From assembly GCA_963836015.1 (NCBI GenBank), contig CAWIIF010000002.1, forward strand, positions 744,001 to 808,000: 64,000 bases of DNA, read 5' to 3'. Shown piece by piece: positions 17,042-28,792 of this stretch. Numbering within the stretch: the first letter of the stretch is position 1; each line of letters starts with the position of its first letter. A program made the translations under genes and the position numbers. This DNA is from CAWCDJ01 sp963836015. Its GTDB lineage: Bacteria > Acidobacteriota > Terriglobia > Bryobacterales > Bryobacteraceae. The notes under the pieces were generated by a model. The model was not told the origin of the DNA. It did not search any database and worked only from the letters and a program-made list of their open reading frames with translations.

Positions 17042-17251
17042 CTACCAGCTCGCCTTGATCACGCCGGGAATCTCGCCGTTCAGGGCAAGCTGGCGGAAGC
17101 ACAAGCGGCAGATACCGAACTTGCGCAAAAAGGCGCGCGGGCGTCCGCAGCGCCAGCAGCGGTTGCGATGCCGGCATTGCAGCTTGGGCGTCTTCGCCTT
17201 CCGGGCCTTTTCCAGTTTCTGGTCTTTCGCAATCTTGGCGGTAGTGGCCAT
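17042..17251 (-). CDS. rpsN: 30S ribosomal protein S14, zinc form
   Basis: 69 residues. Short zinc-type S14: CWRCGRPRAFLRKFGICRLC gives the CxxC...CxxC site, then FRQLALNGEIPGVIKASW ends as usual. Lysine-rich start. It follows rplE by 18 bp. Confidence 0.96.
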   Translation of the reverse strand: MATTAKIAKDQKLEKARKAKTPKLQCRHRNRCWRCGRPRAFLRKFGICRLCFRQLALNGEIPGVIKASW

Positions 17252-17269
17252 TCTGTTCGTCTCTTTCCT

Positions 17270-17812
17270 TTACTGCCGGAACGGCATCCCCATCTGCTTC
17301 AGCAGCGCCACGCCCTCCGCATCGGTGCGGGCCGTGGTGGTAATGGAAATGTTCATGCCTTTGGTCTTCTCCACCTTGGCATAGTCGATCTCCGGGAAGA
17401 TCAACTGGTCTTTTACGCCCAGGGTGTAGTTTCCCCGTCCGTCGAACGACTTGGTCGAGACGCCGCGAAAATCGCGCACGCGGGGCAGCGCCACGTTCAC
17501 CAGCCGGTCGAAAAATTCGTACATACGGTCGCCGCGCAGCGTCACCATGCAGCCGATCGACATGCCCTCGCGCAGCTTGAACGCGGCAATCGACTTGGTG
17601 GCCTTGGTGACCACCGGCTTCTGCCCGGCGATCTGCGCCAGTTCGTTGACCGCGCCATCCATCAGCTTGGCGTTCTGCGTCGCTTCGCCCAGCCCGATGT
17701 TGATCGAGATCTTCTCGATCTTCGGCACGGCCATGACGTTCTTATAGCCGAACTCTTGGGTCAGCGCCGGAACCACTTTTTTCTGATAATGCTCTCTCAA
17801 ACGTGCTGCCAT
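17270..17812 (-). CDS. rplE: 50S ribosomal protein L5
   Basis: 180 residues from the ATG at 17812 (MAARLREHYQKKVVPALTQE). Binds 5S rRNA and contacts S13. KIEKISINIGLGEATQNAKL, GQKPVVTKATKSIAAFKLRE and LPRVRDFRGVSTKSFDGRGN are diagnostic. A longer frame continues into rplX in another phase and is rejected. Confidence 0.97.
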   Translation of the reverse strand: MAARLREHYQKKVVPALTQEFGYKNVMAVPKIEKISINIGLGEATQNAKLMDGAVNELAQIAGQKPVVTKATKSIAAFKLREGMSIGCMVTLRGDRMYEFFDRLVNVALPRVRDFRGVSTKSFDGRGNYTLGVKDQLIFPEIDYAKVEKTKGMNISITTTARTDAEGVALLKQMGMPFRQ

Positions 17813-17825
17813 GGAATCCTCAGCC

Positions 17826-18197
17826 TCACTTCCTGTCGAGCGTCTGGCCGCACTTGCGGCAGACCCTCGTGCGCCGGCTTTTGCCGCCCGCCACATGGTC
17901 TACGTGATGGGCGATGCGCACGGCCTTGTTGCAGCTCGGGCACACGATCATCACGTTCGACGCCGGCATCGGGCTTTCGCGCTCGGCGATGCCGCCTTTG
18001 ATCTGCTGGGCCGGGTTGGGGCGGGTGTGCCGCTTGATCATCATCACGTGCTCCACCAGAACCTTGCCGCTCTCGCGGTCCACGCGCAGGACGCGCCCGG
18101 TCTTGCCCTTATCCCGCCCGGAGAGCACCTTTACGGTGTCGTCCTTTTTGAGTTCCATCCGAACCGGCTCGGCCGGCTTCCTTTTTGCCAGTGCCAT
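17826..18197 (-). CDS. rplX: 50S ribosomal protein L24
   Basis: 123 residues. KOW domain KKDDTVKVLSGRDKGKTGRV with downstream VLVEHVMMIKRHTRPNPAQQ, and a C-terminal zinc-like knuckle pair MIVCPSCNKAVRI then RVCRKCGQTLD. Assembly initiator of the 50S subunit. Its start overlaps the rplN stop by one base. Confidence 0.97.
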   Translation of the reverse strand: MALAKRKPAEPVRMELKKDDTVKVLSGRDKGKTGRVLRVDRESGKVLVEHVMMIKRHTRPNPAQQIKGGIAERESPMPASNVMIVCPSCNKAVRIAHHVDHVAGGKSRRTRVCRKCGQTLDRK

Positions 18198-18565
18198 CAG
18201 ATTACCTCCGGGGCCAGGGAGACGATCTTCATGAACTTCTTGTCGCGCAGTTCCCGCGCGACCGGTCCGAAGACACGGGTCCCGACCGGCTCGCCTACCT
18301 CGTTGATCAAAACCGCGGCGTTGGAGTCGAACCGGATGTAGGTGCCATCCCTGCGCCGCGTCTCCTTGCGCATGCGGACGATCACGCAGCGCACCACTTT
18401 CCCCTTCTTGATGTTCGAATCGGGCGCGGCCTCTTTCACGCTGGCGGTGATCACGTCGCCCAGTCCGGCGCGCAGTCCGAGGTCGCCGCCGCGCGGCAGG
18501 ATGCAGGAGAGCTTCCGCGCGCCGCTGTTATCGGCCACCTCGAGAATCGTTCGCATTCCAATCAT
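18197..18565 (-). CDS. rplN: 50S ribosomal protein L14
   Basis: 122 residues. TILEVADNSGARKLSCILPR, GLGDVITASVKEAAPDSNIK and the C-terminal VNEVGEPVGTRVFGPVAREL-type block (here LINEVGEPVGTRVFGPVARE) are diagnostic. A 98-bp gap with a large inverted repeat lies between rpsQ and this gene. Confidence 0.97.
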   Translation of the reverse strand: MIGMRTILEVADNSGARKLSCILPRGGDLGLRAGLGDVITASVKEAAPDSNIKKGKVVRCVIVRMRKETRRRDGTYIRFDSNAAVLINEVGEPVGTRVFGPVARELRDKKFMKIVSLAPEVI

Positions 18566-18588
18566 AGGTCACTAACTCCGTTTCCACA

Positions 18589-18648
18589 GCCGAGACGCCG
18601 AGGCGCCGAGAAATGCACTTTAGATTCTCGGCGTCTCCGCGTCTCGGC
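18589..18648. repeat. Long inverted repeat inside the spc operon
   Basis: Two 24-bp arms (18589-18612 and 18625-18648) match at 22 of 24 positions as inverted copies around the 12-nt loop ATGCACTTTAGA. Each arm is built of CGAGACGCCGAG-like units. It fills most of the rpsQ-rplN gap and is transcribed with the operon, where it would fold into a very stable hairpin. Its composition looks like an inserted palindromic element, not a ribosomal leader. Confidence 0.75.
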
Positions 18649-18663
18649 GGTGAAGAATCCCAC

Positions 18664-18972
18664 TCACGCCTTCACATCCAGGTCCGACGGCTGCGCGCCT
18701 ACCTGGGCCGCCCGCCGCACGATTTCCGCCAGGCGCCACCGCTTCAGCTTACTGAGCGGCCGGCACTCGATGATCCGCACCACGTCGCCCGTTTTGGCCC
18801 GGCTCTCTTCGTCGTGGGCATAAAACTTCTTCCGCTTGCCGATGATTCGCTTATATAGCGGGTGCGGCACGCGGCGGCTGACTTCGACCACGATGGTCTT
18901 CTCCATCTTGGTCGAAACGACCTGGCCGATCTTCTCGTTCTTGAAGCCCTTCGCAGTCTGTATCTCGGCCAT
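18664..18972 (-). CDS. rpsQ: 30S ribosomal protein S17
   Basis: 102 residues. OB-fold protein: GQVVSTKMEKTIVVEVSRRV, HPLYKRIIGKRKKFYAHDEE and GDVVRIIECRPLSKLKRWRL are diagnostic. The C-terminal 15 residues (RRAAQVGAQPSDLDVKA) extend past the E. coli protein. One bp after the rpmC stop. Confidence 0.97.
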   Translation of the reverse strand: MAEIQTAKGFKNEKIGQVVSTKMEKTIVVEVSRRVPHPLYKRIIGKRKKFYAHDEESRAKTGDVVRIIECRPLSKLKRWRLAEIVRRAAQVGAQPSDLDVKA

Positions 18973-18973
18973 G

Positions 18974-19177
18974 TTATTTCTTCGCTCCAGCCAGTTCCCT
19001 CTCCCGCAGGATGGTATAGATGCGGGCGCGGGTCTTCCTCATTGCGCGGACGTTCTTGAGGCCGTCCATCTGTCCCATGGACATCTGAAAGTGGAGACGG
19101 AACATCTTCTCGTCCATTTCACGCAACTGGTTCCGTAATTCGTTTTCGTCGAGATCGCGAACTTTTTGCGATTTCAT
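18974..19177 (-). CDS. rpmC: 50S ribosomal protein L29
   Basis: 67 residues, two-helix protein at the exit tunnel. KVRDLDENELRNQLREMDEK, then MFRLHFQMSMGQMDGLKNVR and KTRARIYTILREREL are typical. Confidence 0.96.
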   Translation of the reverse strand: MKSQKVRDLDENELRNQLREMDEKMFRLHFQMSMGQMDGLKNVRAMRKTRARIYTILRERELAGAKK

Positions 19178-19183
19178 AATTCG

Positions 19184-19600
<417 letters not shown>

Positions 19601-19620
19601 GGCGGTTTGCCCTCAATTCG

Positions 19621-20592
19621 TTACTGCTTCTCGCCGCCTTCCGGAGTCTCGCTCGCGGGGGGCTTCGGTGCTGCTTCCGGTTCCGGTTCGTGGCGCGCTT
19701 CCTGCTTCCAGGAAGGCTGCTGCGGGGACATGAGCGGCGGCAGAATCGGCGCCGTGGGACGAGCTGCCGGACGCGGCAGATCCGCCGGCGGCGTCTGAAT
19801 CGCCGGGCCGGTGGCTTCAGGTGCGGCCGCTACCGGAGGCGGAGGCGGCTGGCGCTCCCCACGGTCGCGGCGCGGGCCGCGGTCGCGGTCACGGTCGCGA
19901 TCCCGGCGGTCGCGCGAGTCGCGGCGCGGCTCCGGCTCGGGGAGCAGGCCGCCGCGGCGCTTCGTCAGGTCGAGAATCTCGCCCTTATAAATCCAGGTCT
20001 TGATACCGATCACACCGTAGGTGGTGTGGGCTTCCGCGAAGCCGTAGTCGATGTCCGCCCGCAGGGTGTGGAGCGGAAGCTGCCCCTGCAGGTACCACTC
20101 GCTGCGCGCGATCTCGGCGCCGTTCAAGCGGCCCGAAACCCGCACCTTAATCCCTTTGCAGCCGAAGCGCAGTGCCGAATCGACCGCCTTCCGCATGGCG
20201 CGGCGAAACGCCACGCGCTTTTCGAGCTGCAGCCCGATCGATTCGCAGACCAGCTGCGCATCGAGCTCCGGCTTGTGCACTTCCTGAATGTCGACGAAGA
20301 CCTCGCGCTTGGTCTTCCTGGCCATGTCCTGCTTGAGCTTCTCGATCTCGGCGCCCTTGCGGCCGATGATGATGCCCGGCCGCGACGTGCGGATGGTGAC
20401 CCGCAGTTTGTTGCCCGGCCGGTCGACTTCGATCGAGCTGACGCCGGCGGACTTCAGCCGCGCCCGCAGCGCTTCCTTCAGCTCCAGGTCTTCCTGCAGC
20501 AGCTTGGCGTAGCCCTGCTTGGCAAACCAGCGCGAGCGCCACGGCTTGTTGAAGCCCAGCCGGAATCCGTACGGATGAACTTTCTGTCCCAT
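19621..20592 (-). CDS. rpsC: 30S ribosomal protein S3 with long disordered C-terminal extension
   Basis: 323 residues against about 210-235 in most bacteria. Residues 1-211 are a normal S3: MGQKVHPYGFRLGFNKPWRS, KH motif IIIGRKGAEIEKLKQDMARK, and the C-domain ending GVIGIKTWIYKGEILDLTK. From about residue 212 comes a tail: an Arg-Asp repeat block (about 223-247, RRDSRDRRDRDRDRDRGPRR), then about 65 residues rich in Pro, Ala and Glu ending SETPEGGEKQ. The tail is in frame, with an intact downstream rplP start, so it is not a frameshift artefact. S3 lies at the mRNA entry channel; the tail could touch mRNA or other factors, which is inference. Confidence 0.96.
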   Translation of the reverse strand: MGQKVHPYGFRLGFNKPWRSRWFAKQGYAKLLQEDLELKEALRARLKSAGVSSIEVDRPGNKLRVTIRTSRPGIIIGRKGAEIEKLKQDMARKTKREVFVDIQEVHKPELDAQLVCESIGLQLEKRVAFRRAMRKAVDSALRFGCKGIKVRVSGRLNGAEIARSEWYLQGQLPLHTLRADIDYGFAEAHTTYGVIGIKTWIYKGEILDLTKRRGGLLPEPEPRRDSRDRRDRDRDRDRGPRRDRGERQPPPPPVAAAPEATGPAIQTPPADLPRPAARPTAPILPPLMSPQQPSWKQEARHEPEPEAAPKPPASETPEGGEKQ

Positions 20593-20934
20593 CTATGCTT
20601 CTTTCTCCGTCACCTTGATGACGATATGTGCCAATCGGCGCTGGTACCGGTAGGCGCGCCCCATCGGGGCCGGCCGCACCCGCTTCATCCGCGGCCCTTC
20701 GTTCACATACGCCTCGGAAATGAACAGCCGGTCCACGTCCACGTCTTCGGACTTATTCTGGGCGTTGGCGATGGCCGACTGCAAAACCTTCTCCACCGCC
20801 GGCGCGATCCGCTTGTTGGTGGTGCGCAGCGTGGTCAGCGCCGCCCCCGCCTGCTGGCCGCGGATCAGGTCCACTACCAGCCGCGCCTTCTGCGGGGAGA
20901 CTCGGATATATCGTGCTTCCGCTTTCGCTTGCAT
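20593..20934 (-). CDS. rplV: 50S ribosomal protein L22
   Basis: 113 residues. Lines the nascent-peptide tunnel. YIRVSPQKARLVVDLIRGQQ, SAIANAQNKSEDVDVDRLFI and the beta-hairpin GPRMKRVRPAPMGRAYRYQR are diagnostic. It ends directly against the rpsC start. Confidence 0.97.
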   Translation of the reverse strand: MQAKAEARYIRVSPQKARLVVDLIRGQQAGAALTTLRTTNKRIAPAVEKVLQSAIANAQNKSEDVDVDRLFISEAYVNEGPRMKRVRPAPMGRAYRYQRRLAHIVIKVTEKEA

Positions 20935-20944
20935 GGCTTCCCTC

Positions 20945-21235
20945 TTATGCCGGCTTGGCCGACTTCTCGGTAGCCGCCTTCACGGAATGGCCCTTGAACG
21001 TCCGGGTAGGCGAGAACTCGCCCAGCTTGTGGCCGACCATGTTCTCCGTGATGTACACCGGAATGAACTTTTTCCCGTTGTGAACCGCGATGGTGTGTCC
21101 GACGAACTCCGGAAGAATGGTGGAGCGCCGCGACCAGGTGCGGACAACCTTCTTCTCGTTGGCCGCGCTCAGCACGGCCACCTTGACTTCCAGGTGAGTA
21201 TCGGTAAACGGTCCCTTCTTGACTGAACGACCCAT
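20945..21235 (-). CDS. rpsS: 30S ribosomal protein S19
   Basis: 96 residues. MGRSVKKGPFTDTHLEVKVA, TWSRRSTILPEFVGHTIAVH and ENMVGHKLGEFSPTRTFKGH are diagnostic of the head protein that pairs with S13. Six bp after rplB. Confidence 0.97.
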   Translation of the reverse strand: MGRSVKKGPFTDTHLEVKVAVLSAANEKKVVRTWSRRSTILPEFVGHTIAVHNGKKFIPVYITENMVGHKLGEFSPTRTFKGHSVKAATEKSAKPA

Positions 21236-21241
21236 GTGCGC

Positions 21242-22072
<831 letters not shown>

Positions 22073-22075
22073 CGG

Positions 22076-22363
22076 TTAAATCTCCGCGAAGTCCGGAACC
22101 TTCTGCCCGGCCTTCAGCTTGACGTAGGCCTTCTTCCACTCCGGGCGATACCCGGAGAACCGGCCGCGGCGACGCAGCTTCCCGTCAAAGGTCGCCGTCC
22201 GTACCTCCGCCACTTTTACCTTGAAAAGCTTCTCGACCGCGGACTTGACCTGCGTCTTGTTGGCGTCGAGCGCCACCTCGAAACACAGCGTGCGCTCGTT
22301 ATCTTTCTTGTCCACGCCCTTCTCGGTCACAAGCGGGCGGCGGATCACTTCATATTGGTTCAT
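22076..22363 (-). CDS. rplW: 50S ribosomal protein L23
   Basis: 95 residues. Exit-tunnel docking site for trigger factor and SRP. YEVIRRPLVTEKGVDKKDNE, VEKLFKVKVAEVRTATFDGK and RRRGRFSGYRPEWKKAYVKL are typical. Its ATG overlaps the rplD stop by 4 bp. Confidence 0.97.
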   Translation of the reverse strand: MNQYEVIRRPLVTEKGVDKKDNERTLCFEVALDANKTQVKSAVEKLFKVKVAEVRTATFDGKLRRRGRFSGYRPEWKKAYVKLKAGQKVPDFAEI

Positions 22364-22986
22364 TTCGCGAGTGCCTCCGAGAACTTGCGCGCCGCGGCTT
22401 CGCTCATCAGCACGCTCCGGTGGCCCAGCAGGTGGTAAGGGTTGACCTCGCGGGTGGGCATCAGGGTGACGCCCTGCAGGTTGCGGATCCCCAGCGCCAG
22501 GTTGCGGTTTTCGCCGTTATCCACCACCAGCACCGTGCGGCCCGCTTCCAGTTTGGCCAGCGCGCCCATCGCGTTCTTGGTCTTGTGATCGTCGAGCTGG
22601 AACGCCTGCACGACCTTCAGCTCGCCGTCCCGCACTTTAGCGGAGAGCGCCGAGCGCAGCGCGCCCAGCAGCATCTTTCGCGGCAGCTTGTAGCTGTAAT
22701 CGCGCGGCTGGGGCCCGTGCATCGTGCCGCCATGGCGCCACAGCGGCGACCGAACCGAGCCTACGCGCGCCCGGCCCGTGCCCTTCTGCTTCCACAGCTT
22801 CTTGCCGGACCCGGCCACTTCCGAGCGGACCTTGGTCTTGTGCGTGCCCGCGCGCAGGCCCGCCTGATACTGCCGGACGGCCTCGTACAGCAGCGCTTCA
22901 TTGACCTCGGCGCCGAAGACCTCGTCGGCCAGATCGATCTGGCCGACCTTCTGGTTATTCAAATCCACTACGTCGACTGTCGGCAT
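22360..22986 (-). CDS. rplD: 50S ribosomal protein L4
   Basis: 208 residues from the ATG at 22986 (MPTVDVVDLNNQKVGQIDLA). In E. coli L4 represses the S10 operon. The tunnel loop with KKLWKQKGTGRARVGSVRSP and WRHGGTMHGPQPRDYSYKLP is intact. The open frame extends far upstream as an rplC shadow, so the internal ATG five bp after rplC is used. Confidence 0.97.
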   Translation of the reverse strand: MPTVDVVDLNNQKVGQIDLADEVFGAEVNEALLYEAVRQYQAGLRAGTHKTKVRSEVAGSGKKLWKQKGTGRARVGSVRSPLWRHGGTMHGPQPRDYSYKLPRKMLLGALRSALSAKVRDGELKVVQAFQLDDHKTKNAMGALAKLEAGRTVLVVDNGENRNLALGIRNLQGVTLMPTREVNPYHLLGHRSVLMSEAAARKFSEALAK

Positions 22987-22991
22987 GGCAG

Positions 22992-23624
22992 TTACCTCTT
23001 CGACCTCCGAACCACGACGTATCCGCCATTCGGCCCGGGAACCGCGCCCTTCACCACCAGCACGTTGTCCTCGGTGTCCACGTCGATCACTTCGAGGTTG
23101 CGGACCGTGACCTTCGAATGGCCCATCTGGCCCGCCATGCGCATGCCCGGAAGCACGCGCGACGGGAAGCTGGATGCGCCGATCGAGCCCGGCGCGCGGT
23201 GGAACATCGAGCCGTGAGTCGCCTCGCCGCCGCGGAAGTGATGGCGCTTCACCAGGCCCGCGAACCCGCGGCCCTTGCTGATTCCGATCACGTCCACCTT
23301 GTCCTTGGGCTTGAACTGATCCACCAGCACCTTGTCGCCCGGCTTCAGGTCGTCGTCGCCGGGGCCGAGCGTGAACTCGCGCAGGAACTTCGCGCCTTCC
23401 GCGCCGGCTTTTTTGAGGTGGCCCGTTGCCGGCTTGTTGATGCGCTGCGGCTTGACGAACTCCACCAGGCCGAGCTGCACCGCATCGTAGCCGTCCGTGG
23501 TGGGCGTCTTGCGCTGCACCACCATGCACGGACCCGCCTTGAGCAGGGTGACCGGCACGGCCTGGCCGTCTGGCCGGAACACCTGCGTCATTCCAATCTT
23601 TTTGCCAAGGATTCCTGGACTCAT
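22992..23624 (-). CDS. rplC: 50S ribosomal protein L3
   Basis: 210 residues. Early 50S assembly protein near the peptidyl-transferase centre. MSPGILGKKIGMTQVFRPDG, SKGRGFAGLVKRHHFRGGEA, THGSMFHRAPGSIGASSFPS are diagnostic. A 65-bp gap separates it from rpsJ. Confidence 0.97.
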   Translation of the reverse strand: MSPGILGKKIGMTQVFRPDGQAVPVTLLKAGPCMVVQRKTPTTDGYDAVQLGLVEFVKPQRINKPATGHLKKAGAEGAKFLREFTLGPGDDDLKPGDKVLVDQFKPKDKVDVIGISKGRGFAGLVKRHHFRGGEATHGSMFHRAPGSIGASSFPSRVLPGMRMAGQMGHSKVTVRNLEVIDVDTEDNVLVVKGAVPGPNGGYVVVRRSKR

Positions 23625-23689
23625 CGTTAAATCCTTATTTCATCGCCGGGGCGCCGGAAAAATGTTCCGGCGGCCCCGCAGCGACGATC

Positions 23690-24010
23690 TTATTTCCCGA
23701 ACGCCTTGATCTCGACATCCACACCCGCGGGCAGATCGAGCTTCATCAGCGCGTCCACCGTCTGCTGGGTCGGCTCCAGAATGTCCAACAGCCGTTTGTG
23801 CGTCCGGATTTCAAACTGCTCCCGCGATTTCTTATCCACATGCGGCGAGCGCAACACCGTCGTGATACTCCGGGAAGTGGGCAGCGGGATCGGGCCGGCC
23901 ACCGTTGCGCCGGTCCGCTTCGCGGTATCCACAATCTCCGTCGTCGACTGATCGAGCACCCGGTGATCGTATGCCTTCAGACGGATGCGAATTCGTTCTC
24001 TAAGCGCCAT
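23690..24010 (-). CDS. rpsJ: 30S ribosomal protein S10
   Basis: 106 residues. IRIRLKAYDHRVLDQSTTEI, GPIPLPTSRSITTVLRSPHV and EIRTHKRLLDILEPTQQTVD are diagnostic. Also a transcription antitermination factor (NusE) in bacteria. It follows tuf by 6 bp, so here the S10 cluster is joined to the str genes without a break. Confidence 0.98.
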   Translation of the reverse strand: MALRERIRIRLKAYDHRVLDQSTTEIVDTAKRTGATVAGPIPLPTSRSITTVLRSPHVDKKSREQFEIRTHKRLLDILEPTQQTVDALMKLDLPAGVDVEIKAFGK

Positions 24011-24016
24011 TGCAGC

Positions 24017-25204
<1,188 letters not shown>

Positions 25205-25222
25205 AAGAAAGAGCCTGTCTCC

Positions 25223-27316
<2,094 letters not shown>

Positions 27317-27343
27317 AACCTTAGCTCCTCTATTCCTCGGAAA

Positions 27344-27814
27344 TTACCACCGGTAGTGCGCGAAGGCCTTATTGGCCTCGGCCATGCGGTGCACATCGTC
27401 TCTCTTCTTGATCGCGCCACCCCTCAGGTTGGCCGCGTCGTTCAGCTCGTTGGCCAGCTTCTCCGCCATGCCCTTCTCGGGACGCGTGCGCGCATTCCCG
27501 ATGATCCAGCGCATCGCCAGCGAAGTCCGCCGGTTCTGCGGCACCTCGATCGGCACCTGGTAGTTCGCGCCGCCTACGCGCCGGGTTTTCACCTCGAGCA
27601 GCGGCTTGGCGTTTTCGACCGCTTTCTTGAAAGCTTTCAGCGGGTCGTCACTGGTGCGCTCCCGGAGCTTGTCCATGGCGTCATAGAAGATGCCCTGGGC
27701 GGTATTCTTTTTCCCCTCCCACATCATCGAGTTGACAAACTTCTCGACCAGGGAGGAATTGTAGACCGGGTCCGGCACTATTTCACGAACAACGGCTCTT
27801 CTTCTACGTGGCAT
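27344..27814 (-). CDS. rpsG: 30S ribosomal protein S7
   Basis: 156 residues. MPRRRRAVVREIVPDPVYNS, KFVNSMMWEGKKNTAQGIFY, VGGANYQVPIEVPQNRRTSL and the C-terminal HRMAEANKAFAHYRW are diagnostic. Head assembly protein; in E. coli it represses the str operon by binding the rpsL-rpsG gap, but here that gap is only seven bp, so that mode is unlikely. Confidence 0.97.
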   Translation of the reverse strand: MPRRRRAVVREIVPDPVYNSSLVEKFVNSMMWEGKKNTAQGIFYDAMDKLRERTSDDPLKAFKKAVENAKPLLEVKTRRVGGANYQVPIEVPQNRRTSLAMRWIIGNARTRPEKGMAEKLANELNDAANLRGGAIKKRDDVHRMAEANKAFAHYRW

Positions 27815-27821
27815 ACGTTAC

Positions 27822-28196
27822 CTAAGTCTTCGGCCTTTTGGCCCCGTATTTTGACCTGCCCTGCCGGCGGTTGGCCACCCCGGCGGTATCCAGCGCGCCG
27901 CGGATCACGTGATAGCGAACACCCGGAAGGTCCTTCACGCGCCCTCCGCGGATCAGTACGATGGAGTGCTCCTGGAGGTTGTGTCCGACCCCGGGGATAT
28001 AGGTGGTGACTTCGATCCCGTTCGTCAGCCGCACGCGGGCTACTTTCCGCAGCGCCGAATTCGGCTTCTTGGGGGTGGAGGTGTAAACGCGCGTGCAAAC
28101 TCCACGCTTCTGGGGGCAGCTATTGAGCGCCGGGCTGGAGGTCTTCCAGCGTGGCGGCTTGCGCCCTCTACGCACAAGTTGGTTAAACGTCGGCAC
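27822..28196 (-). CDS. rpsL: 30S ribosomal protein S12
   Basis: 124 residues, first gene of the supercluster. PTFNQLVRRGRKPPRWKTSS, CPQKRGVCTRVYTSTPKKPN, SALRKVARVRLTNGIEVTTY and GGRVKDLPGVRYHVIRGALD are diagnostic; the decoding-centre lysines hit by streptomycin resistance are wild type (TPKKPN and GRVKDLPG). The start is GTG at 28196 with GAGGAA six nt upstream. Confidence 0.97.
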   Translation of the reverse strand: MPTFNQLVRRGRKPPRWKTSSPALNSCPQKRGVCTRVYTSTPKKPNSALRKVARVRLTNGIEVTTYIPGVGHNLQEHSIVLIRGGRVKDLPGVRYHVIRGALDTAGVANRRQGRSKYGAKRPKT

Positions 28197-28435
28197 GAAT
28201 TTCCTCTTCGCGATTTAAATCTTAAAAGTGGTGAAATCCACTAAACGACCGGGATCCCACAAAAGGACCCCAGAAAATTTCAGGTCGCAACCAGCGAGGA
28301 TTACCTTGCTTCTTTGGACAGGCCCATGTTTCAGTCGGCGTAACCGGTGAAACCTCGGGGCCTCACCCCCGGCCGGACTCGTTACATACGAGTGGTAGCA
28401 CAGGAGTAGAAAGCTTGCTCTCGCGAAACTCTTCA
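28197..28435 (-). ncRNA. Structured 5' leader of the ribosomal supercluster
   Basis: This stretch of more than 200 nt holds no gene. In transcription order it has four hairpins: ACTCGT/ACGAGT (28393-28377), CGGGG/CCCCG (28371-28356), a longer stem made of GTTTCA/TGAAAC plus CGG/CCG (28353-28328), and AGTGG/CCACT (28242-28227) about 30 nt before the rpsL GTG. This suggests an attenuating or autoregulated leader. The ligand is unknown, and I know no matching family. Confidence 0.45.
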
Positions 28436-28465
28436 ATATTAACCGAAGTGTGGTCAAGAGTGCAA
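28436..28465 (-). promoter_or_regulatory. Candidate promoter of the str-S10-spc-alpha supercluster
   Basis: Minus strand TTGCAC (28465-28460), 18-bp spacer, TAATAT (28441-28436). It would give a leader of about 230 nt. A nearby TTGACC (28457-28452) has no well-spaced -10. Moderate support only. Confidence 0.4.
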
Positions 28466-28515
28466 CTGGCGGGTGGTGTCTGTCACGCGGAACGCGATCC
28501 TCCAGGTTGATGCCT

Positions 28516-28539
28516 ATGATGCTATCATGAAAGCATCAT
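28516..28539. promoter_or_regulatory. vapBC operator: 8-bp inverted repeat over the -10 and start codon
   Basis: ATGATGCT (28516-28523) and AGCATCAT (28532-28539) are perfect inverted arms 8 nt apart. The right arm contains the antitoxin ATG (28538), and a TATCAT -10 (28523-28528) lies between the arms. Binding there by the RHH antitoxin would block transcription, the usual autoregulation of such modules. Confidence 0.6.
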
Positions 28540-28792
28540 GAGCATCAGGACCACGGTAACCCTCGACGACGACGTCATCGAGCGTGTCCGAGATCACAGC
28601 AAAGCCAAAGGGATACCGTTCCGTGACGCCCTTAACGACCTCCTGCGGTTGGCCCTGGCAACGCAGAAGTCTATGGAAAAGCAGCCGAGAAAACTCCAAA
28701 TCGAGCCCCTCCACCTCGGCTACCGCCCCGGCCTGCCCTACGACGATATCGAAGCACTGATCGAATACGGTGAAGGCCCCTGGCACAAGTGA
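28538..28792 (+). CDS. vapB: VapB-type ribbon-helix-helix antitoxin
   Basis: 84 residues. The first strand and helix, MSIRTTVTLDDDVIERVRDH then SKAKGIPFRDALNDLLRLAL, fit a CopG/Arc-like ribbon-helix-helix DNA-binding domain. The C-terminal half (QIEPLHLGYRPGLPYDDIEA) is the kind of flexible arm that wraps the toxin. The stop overlaps the toxin GTG as GTGA. Function from family and pairing; no direct evidence of activity. Confidence 0.85.
   Translation: MSIRTTVTLDDDVIERVRDHSKAKGIPFRDALNDLLRLALATQKSMEKQPRKLQIEPLHLGYRPGLPYDDIEALIEYGEGPWHK

Noticed and set aside
28452..28457. TTGACC as -35 box for the ribosomal supercluster
   Set aside because: No -10-like hexamer lies 16-18 bp downstream; the overlapping TTGCAC/TAATAT pair fits better.
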